A program made the translations under genes and the position numbers. The notes below the pieces were generated by a model. The model made no database searches and was not told the DNA's origin. It saw nothing but the letters and a program-made list of their open reading frames with translations. From Prosthecobacter gellanilyticus (GTDB lineage: Bacteria > Verrucomicrobiota > Verrucomicrobiia > Verrucomicrobiales > Verrucomicrobiaceae), in the NCBI RefSeq assembly GCF_007992435.1, contig NZ_BKAG01000025.1:29022-93021 (forward strand): 64,000 nt of DNA. Direction: 5' to 3'. Shown here in pieces: positions 45,545-55,652 of the stretch (the first letter of the stretch is position 1; the number at the start of each line of letters is the position of its first letter).

Positions 45545-46993
45545 ATGAGTTACCGACGCCTTCTCACCGCTTTTTTGCCCGTTTTGGCGGCTTCGCATTT
45601 GCAGGCTGATGTCATCACGGATTGGAACGGCATCATGCGTGATGCCTTTAAAGGGCAGGGGTCTCAAGGCAATCCACCGATGAATTCCCGCATCATGGGC
45701 ATGCTGGGCGGGGCGATGTTTGACGCGGTGAACTCCGTGGACCGGAGCTACAATTCGTATTTGGGCTACTTTGACCCGACCACGGCAGGCAGCAGCACGG
45801 ATGTGAATGCTGCGGCGGCCACGGCGGCGTATGGCGTGCTGAGCTCGGTCTTCAATGACCTGTATGGCGCAGGCAATGGCTTTACCCTTGGTTTCACCAA
45901 CAAGTACAATGAGCAGATGTCCCTGATCGCGGATGGCGAGGCCAAGACGCGTGGCATGGAGGTGGGGCAGGCGGCAGCCAATGCCATGACCAGCACCCGT
46001 GCCAGTGACGGCTGGAATGACACCCCCACCTATGCCCCGCAGGCTTTCGGCACGGTGGGGCGCTGGCAGCCTGGATCGACCGCGGGTGGCTGGGGCGCTG
46101 GTGCGGGCACCTTTTTGAAGTCCTGGTGGTCAGACCTGACGCCTTTCACCATGAACTCGCAGAGCCAGTTCCGCCCGGGCGGGATGAACATGGGGACCTC
46201 GATGGATCGCAGTGTGAGCTATGTGCCGTTCAACGGCAACTTCCAGACCTGGGTGAACAGCCAGTCGTACACGCAGCAGTTTAACCAATTGAAGGCCATA
46301 GGCGGCATCAGCAGCAGCGTCCGCACGGCGGAGCAGACGGAGATCGCCTACTTTTGGGTGGATGGCCCGGGCACGGCCTCACCTCCGGGACACTGGAACC
46401 GCATCGCCGCCACGGTGTCCGCCTCCATGGGGCTGAGCGTGGAGCAAAATGCCCGCCTGTTTGCCTTGCTGAACCTCGCTGAGGCGGATGTGGGCATCGC
46501 CACCTGGGAGGCGAAGGTGCTGTATGATAACTGGCGGCCGATGCTGGCCATCAACACGGCGTCCACAGATGGCAATCCGGACACGATCGAAGACGGCGCC
46601 TGGTCTCCGCTGATCCCCACGCCCTCCTTCGGTGCGTACACCAGCGGTCACAGTGCTTTCAGCATGGCGGGTGCGACCATTCTGGCGAACTTCTTCGGCA
46701 CGGACGACATCACCTTCACCACGGACACGGAGTCTAACCAGGTCGCGGGCCTGACCCGCACGTTCAACAGTTTCACTGATGCTGCGGAGGAGGCCGGCAT
46801 GAGCCGCATCTATGGCGGCATTCACTGGATGGATGACAACATCGACGGCGCCATCCTCGGCGAGCAGGTGGGCAACTGGGTGTATAACAATTTTCTTGGC
46901 TCTGTCACTCCCGTGCCCGAGCCTTCCACCGCGCTGCTGCTGGGGCTGGCCAGCATGGTGCTGCTGCGCCGCCGCCGTCGTTCACACCCATGA
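45545..46993 (+). CDS. PEP-CTERM vanadium haloperoxidase-like (PAP2 superfamily) protein
   Basis: 482 residues. Signal peptide to about residue 21 (S-H-L-Q-A). Residues about 300-455 hold the PAP2/vanadium haloperoxidase motifs: K-V-L-Y-D-N-W-R-P, Y-T-S-G-H-S-A-F-S and S-R-I-Y-G-G-I-H-W, which include the Lys, Arg, Ser-Gly-His and final Arg/His oxyanion-site residues. The C-terminus is a full PEP-CTERM signal: V-P-E-P-S-T-A-L-L-L-G, a hydrophobic helix and an R-rich tail. It should be exported, processed by an exosortase and attached or released, acting as a phosphatase or haloperoxidase. The stop overlaps the start of the next gene by 4 bp. Confidence 0.93.
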   Translation: MSYRRLLTAFLPVLAASHLQADVITDWNGIMRDAFKGQGSQGNPPMNSRIMGMLGGAMFDAVNSVDRSYNSYLGYFDPTTAGSSTDVNAAAATAAYGVLSSVFNDLYGAGNGFTLGFTNKYNEQMSLIADGEAKTRGMEVGQAAANAMTSTRASDGWNDTPTYAPQAFGTVGRWQPGSTAGGWGAGAGTFLKSWWSDLTPFTMNSQSQFRPGGMNMGTSMDRSVSYVPFNGNFQTWVNSQSYTQQFNQLKAIGGISSSVRTAEQTEIAYFWVDGPGTASPPGHWNRIAATVSASMGLSVEQNARLFALLNLAEADVGIATWEAKVLYDNWRPMLAINTASTDGNPDTIEDGAWSPLIPTPSFGAYTSGHSAFSMAGATILANFFGTDDITFTTDTESNQVAGLTRTFNSFTDAAEEAGMSRIYGGIHWMDDNIDGAILGEQVGNWVYNNFLGSVTPVPEPSTALLLGLASMVLLRRRRRSHP

Positions 46994-47379
46994 TTGCTGA
47001 CGATCTCCCGCATCTTGTGGTCGGAGCGTGCATGACCGTTCATCGCACGCTGGGGCCGGGCTTGATCCGTGAGGCGTATGAGGAGTGTCTGGCGCTGGAA
47101 CTGCGGGGGCTGGAACTGTCTGTGGAGCGTGGTCGTGCGCTGGGTTTTGACTATCGCGGTCATCGTATCAACAGCGCGGCTCGTCTGGATCTCATCGTGG
47201 ATGCGGCCTTGCTGGTGCAGGTGGTCTCGAGTGAGAAGGTGGTGGATCTGGAGCGGCAGAAGATGGAGACGCTGCTGCGTCTGAGCGGATTGAAAGCCGG
47301 ACTGCTGGTGAACTTCAATGTGCCGGTGATGCGCAAGGGCATCGAGCGCTTCACGGTGAAGAGAAGAGAGGAAGGGTGA
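46990..47379 (+). CDS. GxxExxY-family protein with altered active-site motif
   Basis: 129 residues. It starts with H-L-V-V-G-A-C-M-T-V-H-R-T-L-G-P-G-L and continues to the C-terminal G-L-L-V-N-F-N-V, as in the GxxExxY (PDDEXK-like) family. The defining motif reads G-L-I-R-E-A-Y, so the glutamate is shifted. In the place of the usual V-E-L-K the protein has V-Q-V-V. The Asp in R-L-D-L-I-V-D is kept. These changes suggest loss of nuclease activity. It overlaps the PEP-CTERM gene (ATGA). Confidence 0.85.
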   Translation: MIADDLPHLVVGACMTVHRTLGPGLIREAYEECLALELRGLELSVERGRALGFDYRGHRINSAARLDLIVDAALLVQVVSSEKVVDLERQKMETLLRLSGLKAGLLVNFNVPVMRKGIERFTVKRREEG

Positions 47380-47388
47380 CTGCTGGTG

Positions 47389-47453
47389 TACGTTGTTCAC
47401 GCTTCAGCGTGTTCAATGAACCTCCAAGCACACGCTGAAGCGTGAACAACGTA
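47389..47453. repeat. 24-bp perfect inverted repeat (family D)
   Basis: Arms 47389-47412 and 47430-47453 are fully complementary with a 17-base loop. It is the second copy of the element at 23802-23862. The loop differs by one base and the stem by a paired A-T to G-C change, so the secondary structure is maintained. Confidence 0.9.
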
Positions 47454-47545
47454 CTTGAGGAAAGTGGGTCGGCGGATTTCGCCTAAAACATGTCAGAGCG
47501 TTTGATGCGCAAAGGTGCGTTGATTGTCGCGTTATGATGCCAACC

Positions 47546-50311
47546 ATGAAACCACTTCTCGTCGCGCTCATCGCTGCGGCCTCGATCCATGTCCATGCCG
47601 AGCCGACCGGCCCTGTGCGCGTGCTTTATATCGATGCCGAGGGCAAAGAGCAAACGACTGTCGGTGCTCTGCATGAGGCTATGAAGAATCTGGGCCGGGA
47701 TGCGATCTGGTTTGACTACTCTCGCGAGGCTCTGCCAGCCGAGAACTATGATCTGGTGGTGAAGGCTGGAGATGCGGCTGCCATCACCAAGGAGGCCATC
47801 CTGGCCAAACTACCCGCTGAACGCAAAGCTGGTTATGAGGCCTTTTTAGCCCAAAGAGAGGCGGAGAAGCGCGAGAAGCATCCTCAGGTGGCCAACTATG
47901 AGAAGCGCCCGGAGCCGCTGACCTTCCAGCAACCTATGAGTGTGAAGGGCAGCATGGAGCGCACACAGGTGCCGGCGGATTGTGAGCTGAAGCTTTTCGC
48001 CAGTGAGCCGGATATCGCGAAACCCATCGCCTTTGCCTGGGATGATCGTGGCCGGTGCTGGGTGGTGGAGACGCGGGACTATCCGCACGGCATCAAGCCC
48101 AGCGGCGAAGGTGATGACAGCGTGAAGATCTGCGAGGATACCGATGGTGATGGCAAGGCGGACAAGTTCACCGTCTTTGCGGACAAGCTGAACCTGCCCA
48201 CGGGCATCGTGTTTGCGCGCAAAGGCATCATCGTGGCCGCGCCGCCGAAGTTCATCTATCTGGAAGACACGGATGGTGATGACAAGGCGGACAAGCGCGA
48301 GGTCATTATCGACTGCTGGGGTATCAAGGACACGCATGCGCAGGCCAGCAGCCTGCACTACGGCTTTGATAACTGGATCTATGGCTGCGTGGGCTACTCC
48401 GGCATTGAAGGTTATGTCGGTGGCAAGAAGCAGCAGTTCGCCATGGGGACGTATCGCTTCAAGGCGGATGGCAGCGCGCTGGAGTTCCTGCATCAGTTCA
48501 CGAACAATGCCTGGGGCCACAGCACGAACGATGCCGGTGACCAGTTCGGCGGCACGGCGAACGGCGCGCCGATCTTCTTCGGCGGCATTCCGGCCACGGC
48601 TTATCCGGAAGGTTCGCGTGGCATGACGGCGCAGAAGATCAACATTGTGGACCTGTGCCACACGATCACGCCGAACTTCCGTCAGGTGGATGTGTTTGGC
48701 GGCTACACGGCCGCTGCCGGGTCTAACTTCATTTATAGTGATGCGCTGCCGAAGCGCTTTCAGGGCAAGGCGATGATCTGCGAGCCGACGATGAAGCTGG
48801 TGGCGCTGCTGGATGTGGTGCCTGTGGGAGCTGGATGGGAAGCGCTCGACTCCATGAACATCTACGCGAGCAGCGATGAGTGGAACTCACCGGTGCACGC
48901 AGAGGTGGGGCCCGATGGCGCCGTGTGGGTGGCAGATTTCCAGAACTTCATCATCCAGCACAATCCGACTCCGAGTAAGGAGCGTGGCGGGTTTGTCGGC
49001 GTGACCGGTGTTGGCGGTGCGCATGAGAATGATCTGCGGGATCATTCACGAGGACGCATTTACAGGATTGTGGCCAAGGGCACGAATCCAAAGCCGGAGA
49101 AGCCTTCGATGAGTGCTGGCACGCTGACGGGCAGACTGACCGCGCAGCGCATGGCCGTTGAGAATGGGGCCTATGAGTCTCATGCGACGTATGGCGTGCA
49201 TGATCTTTGGGTGCAGCAGGCGCTCGGGAAGCTGGATGCCAAGACGCACCAATCTGCGCTCATCTCCCAAGATCCTGCGTTACGCCGCAATGCGGTGCGC
49301 GCGCTGGGCAGTGACAAGGCGGCGCAGGATTTGTTCTTTGGTTCCGGTGTTTTCTCCGATGCAGACCAGCATACGCGGCTCGCGGCTTTTGTGAAGCTGG
49401 CGGAGTTTCCGACGACGGAAGAGATCAAGACGCTGGTGAAGAAGCTGGCGAATGATCCGGTGGTGAAGAATGACGAGTGGCTGGCCGAGGCGGCGAAGCT
49501 GCTGGGCAAGAAGCATGGCGCTCTGAACTACAAGGAAGGTCCGAACCTGCTGCCGAATCCTGGCTTTGAAGAAGTGGTCGCAGGTCAGAAGCTGCCGGTG
49601 GGTTGGAAGCATCGTGACTATGGCAACAGCCCTGGTAACAAAGGTGCGGAGTGGGGCATTGTGACGGCGGAGAAGATGGTGCATAGCGGCAGCCAGGCGG
49701 TGCGCTGCATCACGCGCGAGGATGCGGACACGAGCTTCTTTGCGGATGTGGAGCTGAAGCCTAACACGGAGTATAAACTCAGTGCGTGGATCAAGACGCA
49801 TGGTTTCCGTGGCAAGGCCAGTCTCAATGATCACATCGGCCGAGCGGAGACATCGCCCAAGATCAACCGTGCGCAGGACTGGACGGAGGTGGAGGTGGTC
49901 TTCAACAGCAAGAACAAGCCGAAGGCGAGCATCAACCTGCTGCACGTGGGCAAGGGAGATGTCTACTTTGATGACGTGAAGCTGTGTGAGCTCATCCTGG
50001 AGAATGAAGATGATCCGTCGAAGCTCGCGGGTGATGCGAAGCGCGGCGAGAGCATCTTCTGGACGCATCCGGTGGCGGCTTGCAAGAACTGCCATCTGCT
50101 CAAGGGGCAGGGAAGTGCCGTGGGGCCTGCGCTGGATGGGATTGCTGGGCGGAAGGACGAGGCTTACATCCTGGAGAGTTTGATCAATCCGAATGCGAAG
50201 CTTGCAGAGGGATACACTGCCACGCCGATCTCACCGATGCCGCCGATGAATCTGATTTTGAAGCCGCAGGAATTTGCGGATGTGAAAGCGTTTATCTTGA
50301 GTTTGAAGTGA
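47546..50311 (+). CDS. PVC-type membrane-bound dehydrogenase-like protein with C-terminal haem c domain
   Basis: About 921 residues from the third Met (47546), which opens the signal peptide; starts at 47534 and 47537 are also possible. A ThuA/GATase-like N-terminal segment (V-R-V-L-Y-I-D-A-E-G) precedes the PVC dehydrogenase-type propeller (K-L-F-A-S-E-P-D-I-A-K-P, E-D-T-D-G-D-G-K-A-D, L-P-T-G-I-V-F). A HEAT-like segment and a CBM-like beta sandwich (N-L-L-P-N-P-G-F-E-E, about residues 672-820) follow. Last comes a cytochrome c domain with A-C-K-N-C-H at about residue 846. It is probably an exported oxidoreductase acting on sugars or sugar alcohols, typical of PVC bacteria. Confidence 0.9.
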   Translation: MKPLLVALIAAASIHVHAEPTGPVRVLYIDAEGKEQTTVGALHEAMKNLGRDAIWFDYSREALPAENYDLVVKAGDAAAITKEAILAKLPAERKAGYEAFLAQREAEKREKHPQVANYEKRPEPLTFQQPMSVKGSMERTQVPADCELKLFASEPDIAKPIAFAWDDRGRCWVVETRDYPHGIKPSGEGDDSVKICEDTDGDGKADKFTVFADKLNLPTGIVFARKGIIVAAPPKFIYLEDTDGDDKADKREVIIDCWGIKDTHAQASSLHYGFDNWIYGCVGYSGIEGYVGGKKQQFAMGTYRFKADGSALEFLHQFTNNAWGHSTNDAGDQFGGTANGAPIFFGGIPATAYPEGSRGMTAQKINIVDLCHTITPNFRQVDVFGGYTAAAGSNFIYSDALPKRFQGKAMICEPTMKLVALLDVVPVGAGWEALDSMNIYASSDEWNSPVHAEVGPDGAVWVADFQNFIIQHNPTPSKERGGFVGVTGVGGAHENDLRDHSRGRIYRIVAKGTNPKPEKPSMSAGTLTGRLTAQRMAVENGAYESHATYGVHDLWVQQALGKLDAKTHQSALISQDPALRRNAVRALGSDKAAQDLFFGSGVFSDADQHTRLAAFVKLAEFPTTEEIKTLVKKLANDPVVKNDEWLAEAAKLLGKKHGALNYKEGPNLLPNPGFEEVVAGQKLPVGWKHRDYGNSPGNKGAEWGIVTAEKMVHSGSQAVRCITREDADTSFFADVELKPNTEYKLSAWIKTHGFRGKASLNDHIGRAETSPKINRAQDWTEVEVVFNSKNKPKASINLLHVGKGDVYFDDVKLCELILENEDDPSKLAGDAKRGESIFWTHPVAACKNCHLLKGQGSAVGPALDGIAGRKDEAYILESLINPNAKLAEGYTATPISPMPPMNLILKPQEFADVKAFILSLK

Positions 50312-50448
50312 ACAAAGTGGTTCTCTTTTAACCGCAGATAACGCAGAGGGCACAGATAAGAAAGACCAAGAAAGCGCACAGGAGTGTGCGCTCTCTCCCC
50401 GAAGAGAACGGCACTTGGCAAGTGCCGCTCATTGATGGTATGCGAAGC

Positions 50449-51240
50449 TTACTTCAACGTCTCGCGGACCATGACGGGGTCGTCGGTGGTGATGCCGTCG
50501 ATTTTCAGGGCGGCGAGGCGTTTGATGTCGGCGGGCTTGTTGACGGTCCAGACGTAGATTTTGAGGCCGGCGGCGCGGATTTGCTCGACCATGGCGGGGG
50601 TCCAGTTGAATTTCAGGCCGAGGTCGAGACCGTCAAGACCATCAGCCTTGGTGTCGGCGATGAGCTGGGTGAGGTCGATGGGCTTCTTGTCCTTGGTTTG
50701 TTCGGAGGAGAGGCGGTAGACGGGAATCCAGGGCATGGCCTTTTTGCACTCCTGGCAGACTTTGCGGTCGAAGGCGATGATGCAAAGCTGGTTGGCGATG
50801 GACTTCCAGGTTCCGAGCTGCTTGGCGAGCTCAGGGACGATGCGAGCGCTGTCCTTGATCTCGAGGAAGAAACGCTGCTTGCCCTTCGGCAGGGAAGCGA
50901 GGGACTCGGCTAGGGTGGGGATGCGCTCGCCTTTGTAAGCGGCGCTTTTCCAGGAGCCTGCATCGAGCTTCTGCAGGGCTTCGAGGGTGGCTTCCTTTAC
51001 CTTGCTGGCGACGCCGGTGGTGCGCTTTGTATCGGCATCATGAATGGCCACGATCTGGTTGTCGCCGGTGAGGTAGAGATCGAGCTCACAGGCATCGGCT
51101 TTCTCCCAGCCGAGCTTGAAAGCGGCTACGGTGTTCTCCGGCGCGATCTCGGAGAAGCCGCGATGGGCGATGATTTCGACGGCAGAGGCTTGGGACATGG
51201 CGAGGGCTGCGAGGCCGAGATGAAGCAGTGTCTTTTTCAT
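50449..51240 (-). CDS. Glycerophosphodiester phosphodiesterase
   Basis: 263 residues with a signal peptide to about residue 20. GDPD motifs are I-I-A-H-R-G-F-S-E-I-A-P-E-N-T at the start, C-E-L-D-L-Y-L-T for metal binding and I-V-A-I-H-D-A-D with the second catalytic His. It hydrolyses glycerophosphodiesters to glycerol-3-phosphate plus an alcohol in the periplasm. The gene stands alone on the minus strand between the PVC dehydrogenase and the sulfatase. Substrate breadth is not deducible. Confidence 0.93.
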   Translation of the reverse strand: MKKTLLHLGLAALAMSQASAVEIIAHRGFSEIAPENTVAAFKLGWEKADACELDLYLTGDNQIVAIHDADTKRTTGVASKVKEATLEALQKLDAGSWKSAAYKGERIPTLAESLASLPKGKQRFFLEIKDSARIVPELAKQLGTWKSIANQLCIIAFDRKVCQECKKAMPWIPVYRLSSEQTKDKKPIDLTQLIADTKADGLDGLDLGLKFNWTPAMVEQIRAAGLKIYVWTVNKPADIKRLAALKIDGITTDDPVMVRETLK

Positions 51241-51439
51241 GGTTGGGGGGAGTGTGTTGGCAAAGTGGGTTTAAGTGACGGGACCTCGTTGGGGTCCAGC
51301 ATGAGAGAGTGACGGGATTGTCTTATACCAGGGTAGACTCGCCAAGGCTCGTCAGCTCTTCGCTATGATGCGGAAGCCCGTTGGGTTTCGGTGCGGTGAG
51401 AGACGTGGGTGATTTCGAACTCATCGTTGGATCGGAGCT

Positions 51440-51462
51440 CAACCCCATTGGAATGGGGTTGT
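51440..51462. repeat. Short perfect inverted repeat after the sulfatase gene
   Basis: CAACCCCATT and its complement flank GG-A and lie 4 bases past the sulfatase stop. The position suits a transcript-end hairpin, but there is no T-run on the minus strand. The rest of 51241-51465 shows nothing I can identify. Confidence 0.45.
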
Positions 51463-51465
51463 ACG

Positions 51466-52950
51466 TTAGCGGATCTTGGCGTCGGGGAGCTCGCTCTTCA
51501 CGCCTTCGTCGAGCGGCATGGTATCCGTCTTGTCGTTGAGGCCGGTGGCGAGCATGAGCTTGGCGAGCCTGGCCTGGAGTTCGGTGACCTCGGCGGCGAG
51601 CTCGCGCTTGGAGATGAGGTTCTTGGTTTCGCCGGGATCTGCCTTTAGATCATAGAGCTCGGCCATGTGGCGGTCGGGGCCGCCATCGCCATGGGGATAG
51701 TGGATGTACTTCCAGCGGTCAGTGCGGATGGCGCGGACGTTCGGGGTGTAGGGGAACTGCTTCTCGTAGTTGTAGTGGTAGAACCAGGCCGTGCGCCAAT
51801 CGGAGTCGCCTTCCTTGGCGAGCTTCACCCAGGACTTACCGTGAGATTTGGTTAGGGCAGGCGCGCCGCAGAGTTCGAGAATGCTGGGGGCGATATCGAC
51901 TGTAAGCATCTGCTGCTCGATGACCTTGCCTTTGGGCAAGGCCGCGGGGAAGCGGGCAATGGCAGGGATGCGCAGGCTGGCTTCATGTGCAGTGCGCTTG
52001 TCCACCATGCCGTGCTCGCCTTCGAGCAGGCCATTATCGCCCATGAAGATGACGAGGGTGTTTTCGAGCTGCTTGGTTTCTTCCAACCACGCGAGCATGC
52101 GGCCCACGCTGTCGTCCACGCTGAGCACCGTGCCCCAATAGCCATGCACCATGTTCTCAAAATCCTTCACAGCGGCGGGACTGTCGTCAGGAAACTTTTT
52201 GCGCCATTCAAAGAGCGGGCCGTAGATGCCATGCCAAGTGTGAAGGCGCTGTTTGATCCACGCGGGCTTGTCCTCGAGATGGAAGGCCGTTTCTGGATAA
52301 GGCACCCGCACATCATCAAAGCTGTGTTCATACTTGGGCTCGGGCGTGTAGAAGCTGTGCGGCGCTTTGTGACCCACGCAAACAGCCCAGGGCTTGCCGC
52401 TGCCACTCACGGATTTTAACCAGTCCATGGCGAGATCGGTGACGACATTCGTGTAGTAGCCTGGGATCACCCTGCGCTCTTTGCCATTGAGGTGCCACTC
52501 GGTGTCGAAGTATTTGCCCTGGCCTTTGTGAGTCGTGAAGTTGTCGAAGCCTGGGCGCGGCTCATCGTTGTCCTCGCCCATGTGGTATTTGCCGAAGTAA
52601 CCGGTGGTGTAGCCAGCGTCATGCAGCACGCTGGGGAAGCTGGGCATGGTGGCGGGATACTCGGTGAAGTTGTTCGTCACGCCATGCGTGTGTGCATACA
52701 ACCCACTGAGAATGCTAGCGCGACTGGGTGAGCAGAGGGAGGTGGTGCAGAAGGTGTTTTTGAAGAGCACGCCTTCTTTCGCGATGCGGTCGATGTGCGG
52801 GGTTTTGACATGCTTTGAGCCGTAGCAGCCTAGAGCGTCCGGACGGAGGTCATCGCAGAGGATGAAGAGGACGTTGGGCTTGTCGGCGGCCTGCAGGCTC
52901 AGAGCGGAGAGCAGAGGGCAAAGAGTCAGAAGGAAAACGAGAAGGCGCAT
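51466..52950 (-). CDS. Type I sulfatase (arylsulfatase/iduronate-2-sulfatase-like)
   Basis: 494 residues from the ATG at 52950, which begins a signal peptide (cleavage near L-Q-A-A). Starts further upstream add 102 implausible residues. The metal-binding D-D is at 33-34 (L-C-D-D-L-R-P-D). The formylglycine signature is C73-S-P-S-R77 in S-L-C-S-P-S-R-A-S, needing a maturase that is not in this window. Later motifs are [21 protein letters not shown] and I-R-T-D-R-W-K-Y-I. The pattern is closest to iduronate-2-sulfatase-like S1 enzymes that desulfate polysaccharides. Confidence 0.95.
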   Translation of the reverse strand: MRLLVFLLTLCPLLSALSLQAADKPNVLFILCDDLRPDALGCYGSKHVKTPHIDRIAKEGVLFKNTFCTTSLCSPSRASILSGLYAHTHGVTNNFTEYPATMPSFPSVLHDAGYTTGYFGKYHMGEDNDEPRPGFDNFTTHKGQGKYFDTEWHLNGKERRVIPGYYTNVVTDLAMDWLKSVSGSGKPWAVCVGHKAPHSFYTPEPKYEHSFDDVRVPYPETAFHLEDKPAWIKQRLHTWHGIYGPLFEWRKKFPDDSPAAVKDFENMVHGYWGTVLSVDDSVGRMLAWLEETKQLENTLVIFMGDNGLLEGEHGMVDKRTAHEASLRIPAIARFPAALPKGKVIEQQMLTVDIAPSILELCGAPALTKSHGKSWVKLAKEGDSDWRTAWFYHYNYEKQFPYTPNVRAIRTDRWKYIHYPHGDGGPDRHMAELYDLKADPGETKNLISKRELAAEVTELQARLAKLMLATGLNDKTDTMPLDEGVKSELPDAKIR

Positions 52951-53172
52951 GGTCGGAATTTTGAGATAAGTGGAAACGGTGGGTGTGGGGTGGATCAAGC
53001 AGGGAGTATGTATGGCTGGTCTTGTTTGAAGGCCCGAAAGGGCAAAAGGGACAGAAAGGACTCTGAATGAGGCGAGACTTCGCATTTGATGGTTTCCTTG
53101 TTCGCGGCTTTGCGTATGAAGTGTTCTAGCGAACGCTTTCGATACGACTTTTCTCCGCCTTCCCTTTTTCTC

Positions 53173-55182
53173 ATGGCCCGCGAATACACTCTGCATGCAC
53201 CTCACCCCACGGCTCCGCGCATTGACTACAAGGCGGAGCTCAATGAGCAGCAGCATGCGGCAGTGACGGCGCCGCCGGGGCAGACGCTGGTGATTGCGGG
53301 CGCGGGATCGGGGAAGACAAGGACGCTGACGTATCGCGTGGCGTGGCTGCTGGACAATGGAGTGCTGCCTGAGCAGATCCTGCTGCTGACTTTCACGAAC
53401 AAGGCGGCGCGTGAGATGCTGGAGCGTGTGAACCTGCTGGTGGAGGCGGACACAAGCCGCCTATGGGGCGGGACCTTCCACAGCATCGGGAACAAGTTTC
53501 TGCGCTGGAACTCGGAGCGGTTAGGCTATCGCAAAGGATTCTCGATCATGGATCGGGAAGATCAGAAGGATCTCTTAGAGACGGTGGTGGCGAATAGCGG
53601 GATCGACACCACGGGATTCCGCTTTCCGAAGGCGGAGGTGCTGGGAGACATCTTCTCGATGGCGGACAACACCTGCCTGCCGGTGGAGGAGATCATCCTC
53701 ACGAAGTATCCATATTTCGACAAGATCGTGGAGCCGATCACGAAGATCCGGAAGCTGTATCAGGACAAGAAGGTGGAGACGAACTGCATGGACTTTGATG
53801 ATCTGCTGACGCAGTCCGTGCGCCTTTTGCGGGAGCATCCGGATCTGCTGGAGCGGTATCAGCGGCAGTTTGAGTTTGTGCTGGTGGACGAGTATCAGGA
53901 CACGAACAAACTGCAGTGCGAGTTCATCGAAATGCTGACGGGCAAGGATGGCAACCTAATGGTGGTGGGTGATGATGCTCAGAGCATTTACTCCTGGCGT
54001 GGGGCAGATGTGACGAACATCCTGAACTTCCATGAGCACTGGCCGCAGGCGCGGGTCTTCAAGATCGAGGTGAACTACCGCAGTGTGCCGGAGGTGCTGA
54101 ACCTGGCGAATGCGAGCATTGGCAACAACCGCGCGCAGATCCGCAAGAACCTGCAGTCCTGCCGTGAAGAGAAGGGCATGCTGCCCGCGTTGGTGCCGCT
54201 GGACAATGGCAGCGCGCAGGCCTCCTTCGTGGCCCAACGAATTTTAGAACTGCAGGATGAAGGTGTGGAGCTGAACGAGATGGCGGTGCTGTATCGCGCG
54301 CATTTTCACAGCATGGAGCTGCAGATGGAGCTGACCAGCCGTGGCATTCCGTTTCAGGTGACGAGCGGGCTGCGGTTCTTCGAGCAAGCACATGTGAAGG
54401 ATGTGGCGTCCTTCATGAAGTTTGCGATCAATCGAAGAGATGAAGTCAGCTTCATGCGCATGGTGAAGCTCATTCCTGGCGTGGGTGGTGCGAGCGCCAC
54501 GAAACTGTGGATGAACTGGCTGCAGACCGAGGCGGCGAACGCCGAGGTGATGACGGGCAAGTTCAGTGATCTGCTGATTCCGATGAGCGTGCCGAAGAAG
54601 GCGCGGGAGTCGTGGGACCAGTTCGCCTTCACGCTGGATGAGCTTATCGTGGAGGGGAAGCCGGTGACGCCGCCGGAGATGATCCGCAGCATTTATGATG
54701 GCGTGTATGAGGACTACATGCGCGCGAAGTTTAAAAATGCGGAGCAGCGCCAGCAGGATCTGGAGCAGCTCAGCAACTACAGCAGTCGCTTCACCGATCC
54801 GCTGGAGTTCTTGAGCCAGCTCAGCTTGCTGAGCGGTGTGGATACCGAGAACAAGCCGGACCCGCAGCAGGACAAGGATGCGGTGACGCTGACGACGGCG
54901 CACCAGGCCAAGGGCCTGGAGTGGCACACGGTCTTTGCCATCTGGCTGGCGGACGGCATGTTCCCGCATGCGCGTGCTGTGGAGGAGAGTGATCTCGGCG
55001 TGGAGGAGGAGCGGCGTCTTTTCTATGTGACCGTGACGCGTGCGAAGGATGAACTGTATCTGTGCTATCCGCTGATCAACCACCAGGCTCGGGATGGGGA
55101 TCTGCTGATGAAGCCGAGCCGGTTTATCTCCGAGCTTTCCATGGATCTGATGGAGAAGTGGAATGTCAGGGGCGGGTGGTGA
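53173..55182 (+). CDS. UvrD/Rep/PcrA-family ATP-dependent DNA helicase
   Basis: 669 residues from the ATG at 53173; a start at 53086 adds 29 residues without family match. Superfamily 1 motifs appear in order: Q motif L-N-E-Q-Q-H-A-A-V, Walker A A-G-A-G-S-G-K-T (42-49), motif [12 protein letters not shown], motif [17 protein letters not shown], motif IV L-E-V-N-Y-R-S type (I-E-V-N-Y-R-S), motif [11 protein letters not shown] and motif [13 protein letters not shown]. It unwinds DNA 3' to 5' in repair and replication. It is a stand-alone gene. Confidence 0.96.
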   Translation: MAREYTLHAPHPTAPRIDYKAELNEQQHAAVTAPPGQTLVIAGAGSGKTRTLTYRVAWLLDNGVLPEQILLLTFTNKAAREMLERVNLLVEADTSRLWGGTFHSIGNKFLRWNSERLGYRKGFSIMDREDQKDLLETVVANSGIDTTGFRFPKAEVLGDIFSMADNTCLPVEEIILTKYPYFDKIVEPITKIRKLYQDKKVETNCMDFDDLLTQSVRLLREHPDLLERYQRQFEFVLVDEYQDTNKLQCEFIEMLTGKDGNLMVVGDDAQSIYSWRGADVTNILNFHEHWPQARVFKIEVNYRSVPEVLNLANASIGNNRAQIRKNLQSCREEKGMLPALVPLDNGSAQASFVAQRILELQDEGVELNEMAVLYRAHFHSMELQMELTSRGIPFQVTSGLRFFEQAHVKDVASFMKFAINRRDEVSFMRMVKLIPGVGGASATKLWMNWLQTEAANAEVMTGKFSDLLIPMSVPKKARESWDQFAFTLDELIVEGKPVTPPEMIRSIYDGVYEDYMRAKFKNAEQRQQDLEQLSNYSSRFTDPLEFLSQLSLLSGVDTENKPDPQQDKDAVTLTTAHQAKGLEWHTVFAIWLADGMFPHARAVEESDLGVEEERRLFYVTVTRAKDELYLCYPLINHQARDGDLLMKPSRFISELSMDLMEKWNVRGGW

Positions 55183-55286
55183 GGGACGGGAAGTCTAACC
55201 ACGAATGACCAGGCTGGCCGAGGTGGGGCGTTGATCAACACATTCGACATGCCGGGTTGGTGTGATACCTTGTCAGCAGATCAAGT

Positions 55287-55601
55287 ATGGGTTGGGTTAA
55301 TGATGCACTTCAAGGGTTGTCCACCGGACAGCAGGTTCAGATTCGTCCACAGGGTGGCTCGATGCGCGGCCGCATTGAAAGCGGTGATCTGGTGACGCTG
55401 GCACCGGTGGAGGCCCGGGATGTCAGGGTTGATGATGTGGTCCTCGTGGCGTGGAAGGGAAACCATCTTCTGCATGTGGTCCGGGAGATTCGTGACAACG
55501 AATTTTTGATCGGGAACAATGTCGGCAAAATCAATGGCTGGGCCAGAGTTCAGGACATTCGCGGACGGGTGGTGGATGTGGTGCATGATGCATCGACTTG
55601 A
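55287..55601 (+). CDS. Small S24/S26 (LexA/signal-peptidase-fold)-like protein
   Basis: 104 residues without signal peptide. The order of elements fits the S24/S26 fold: G-G-S-M-R-G-R-I-E-S-G-D-L-V-T-L, V-D-D-V-V-L-V-A, L-L-H-V-V-R-E-I, and I-G-N-N-V-G-K-I. The Ser in G-G-S-M is kept as in LexA and signal peptidases. No clear catalytic lysine is present at the usual place, so peptidase activity is doubtful. It could be a stand-alone regulator of a cleavage-type system. The next small gene is 51 bp further on. Confidence 0.72.
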   Translation: MGWVNDALQGLSTGQQVQIRPQGGSMRGRIESGDLVTLAPVEARDVRVDDVVLVAWKGNHLLHVVREIRDNEFLIGNNVGKINGWARVQDIRGRVVDVVHDAST

Positions 55602-55652
55602 GGATCCGCGCGGGGCTTTGGTTTATACCTTTTCATCACATAACTTATCGAT

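Noticed and set aside
54244..55083. 279-codon minus-strand open frame
   Set aside because: Antisense to the helicase gene, whose motifs are unambiguous.
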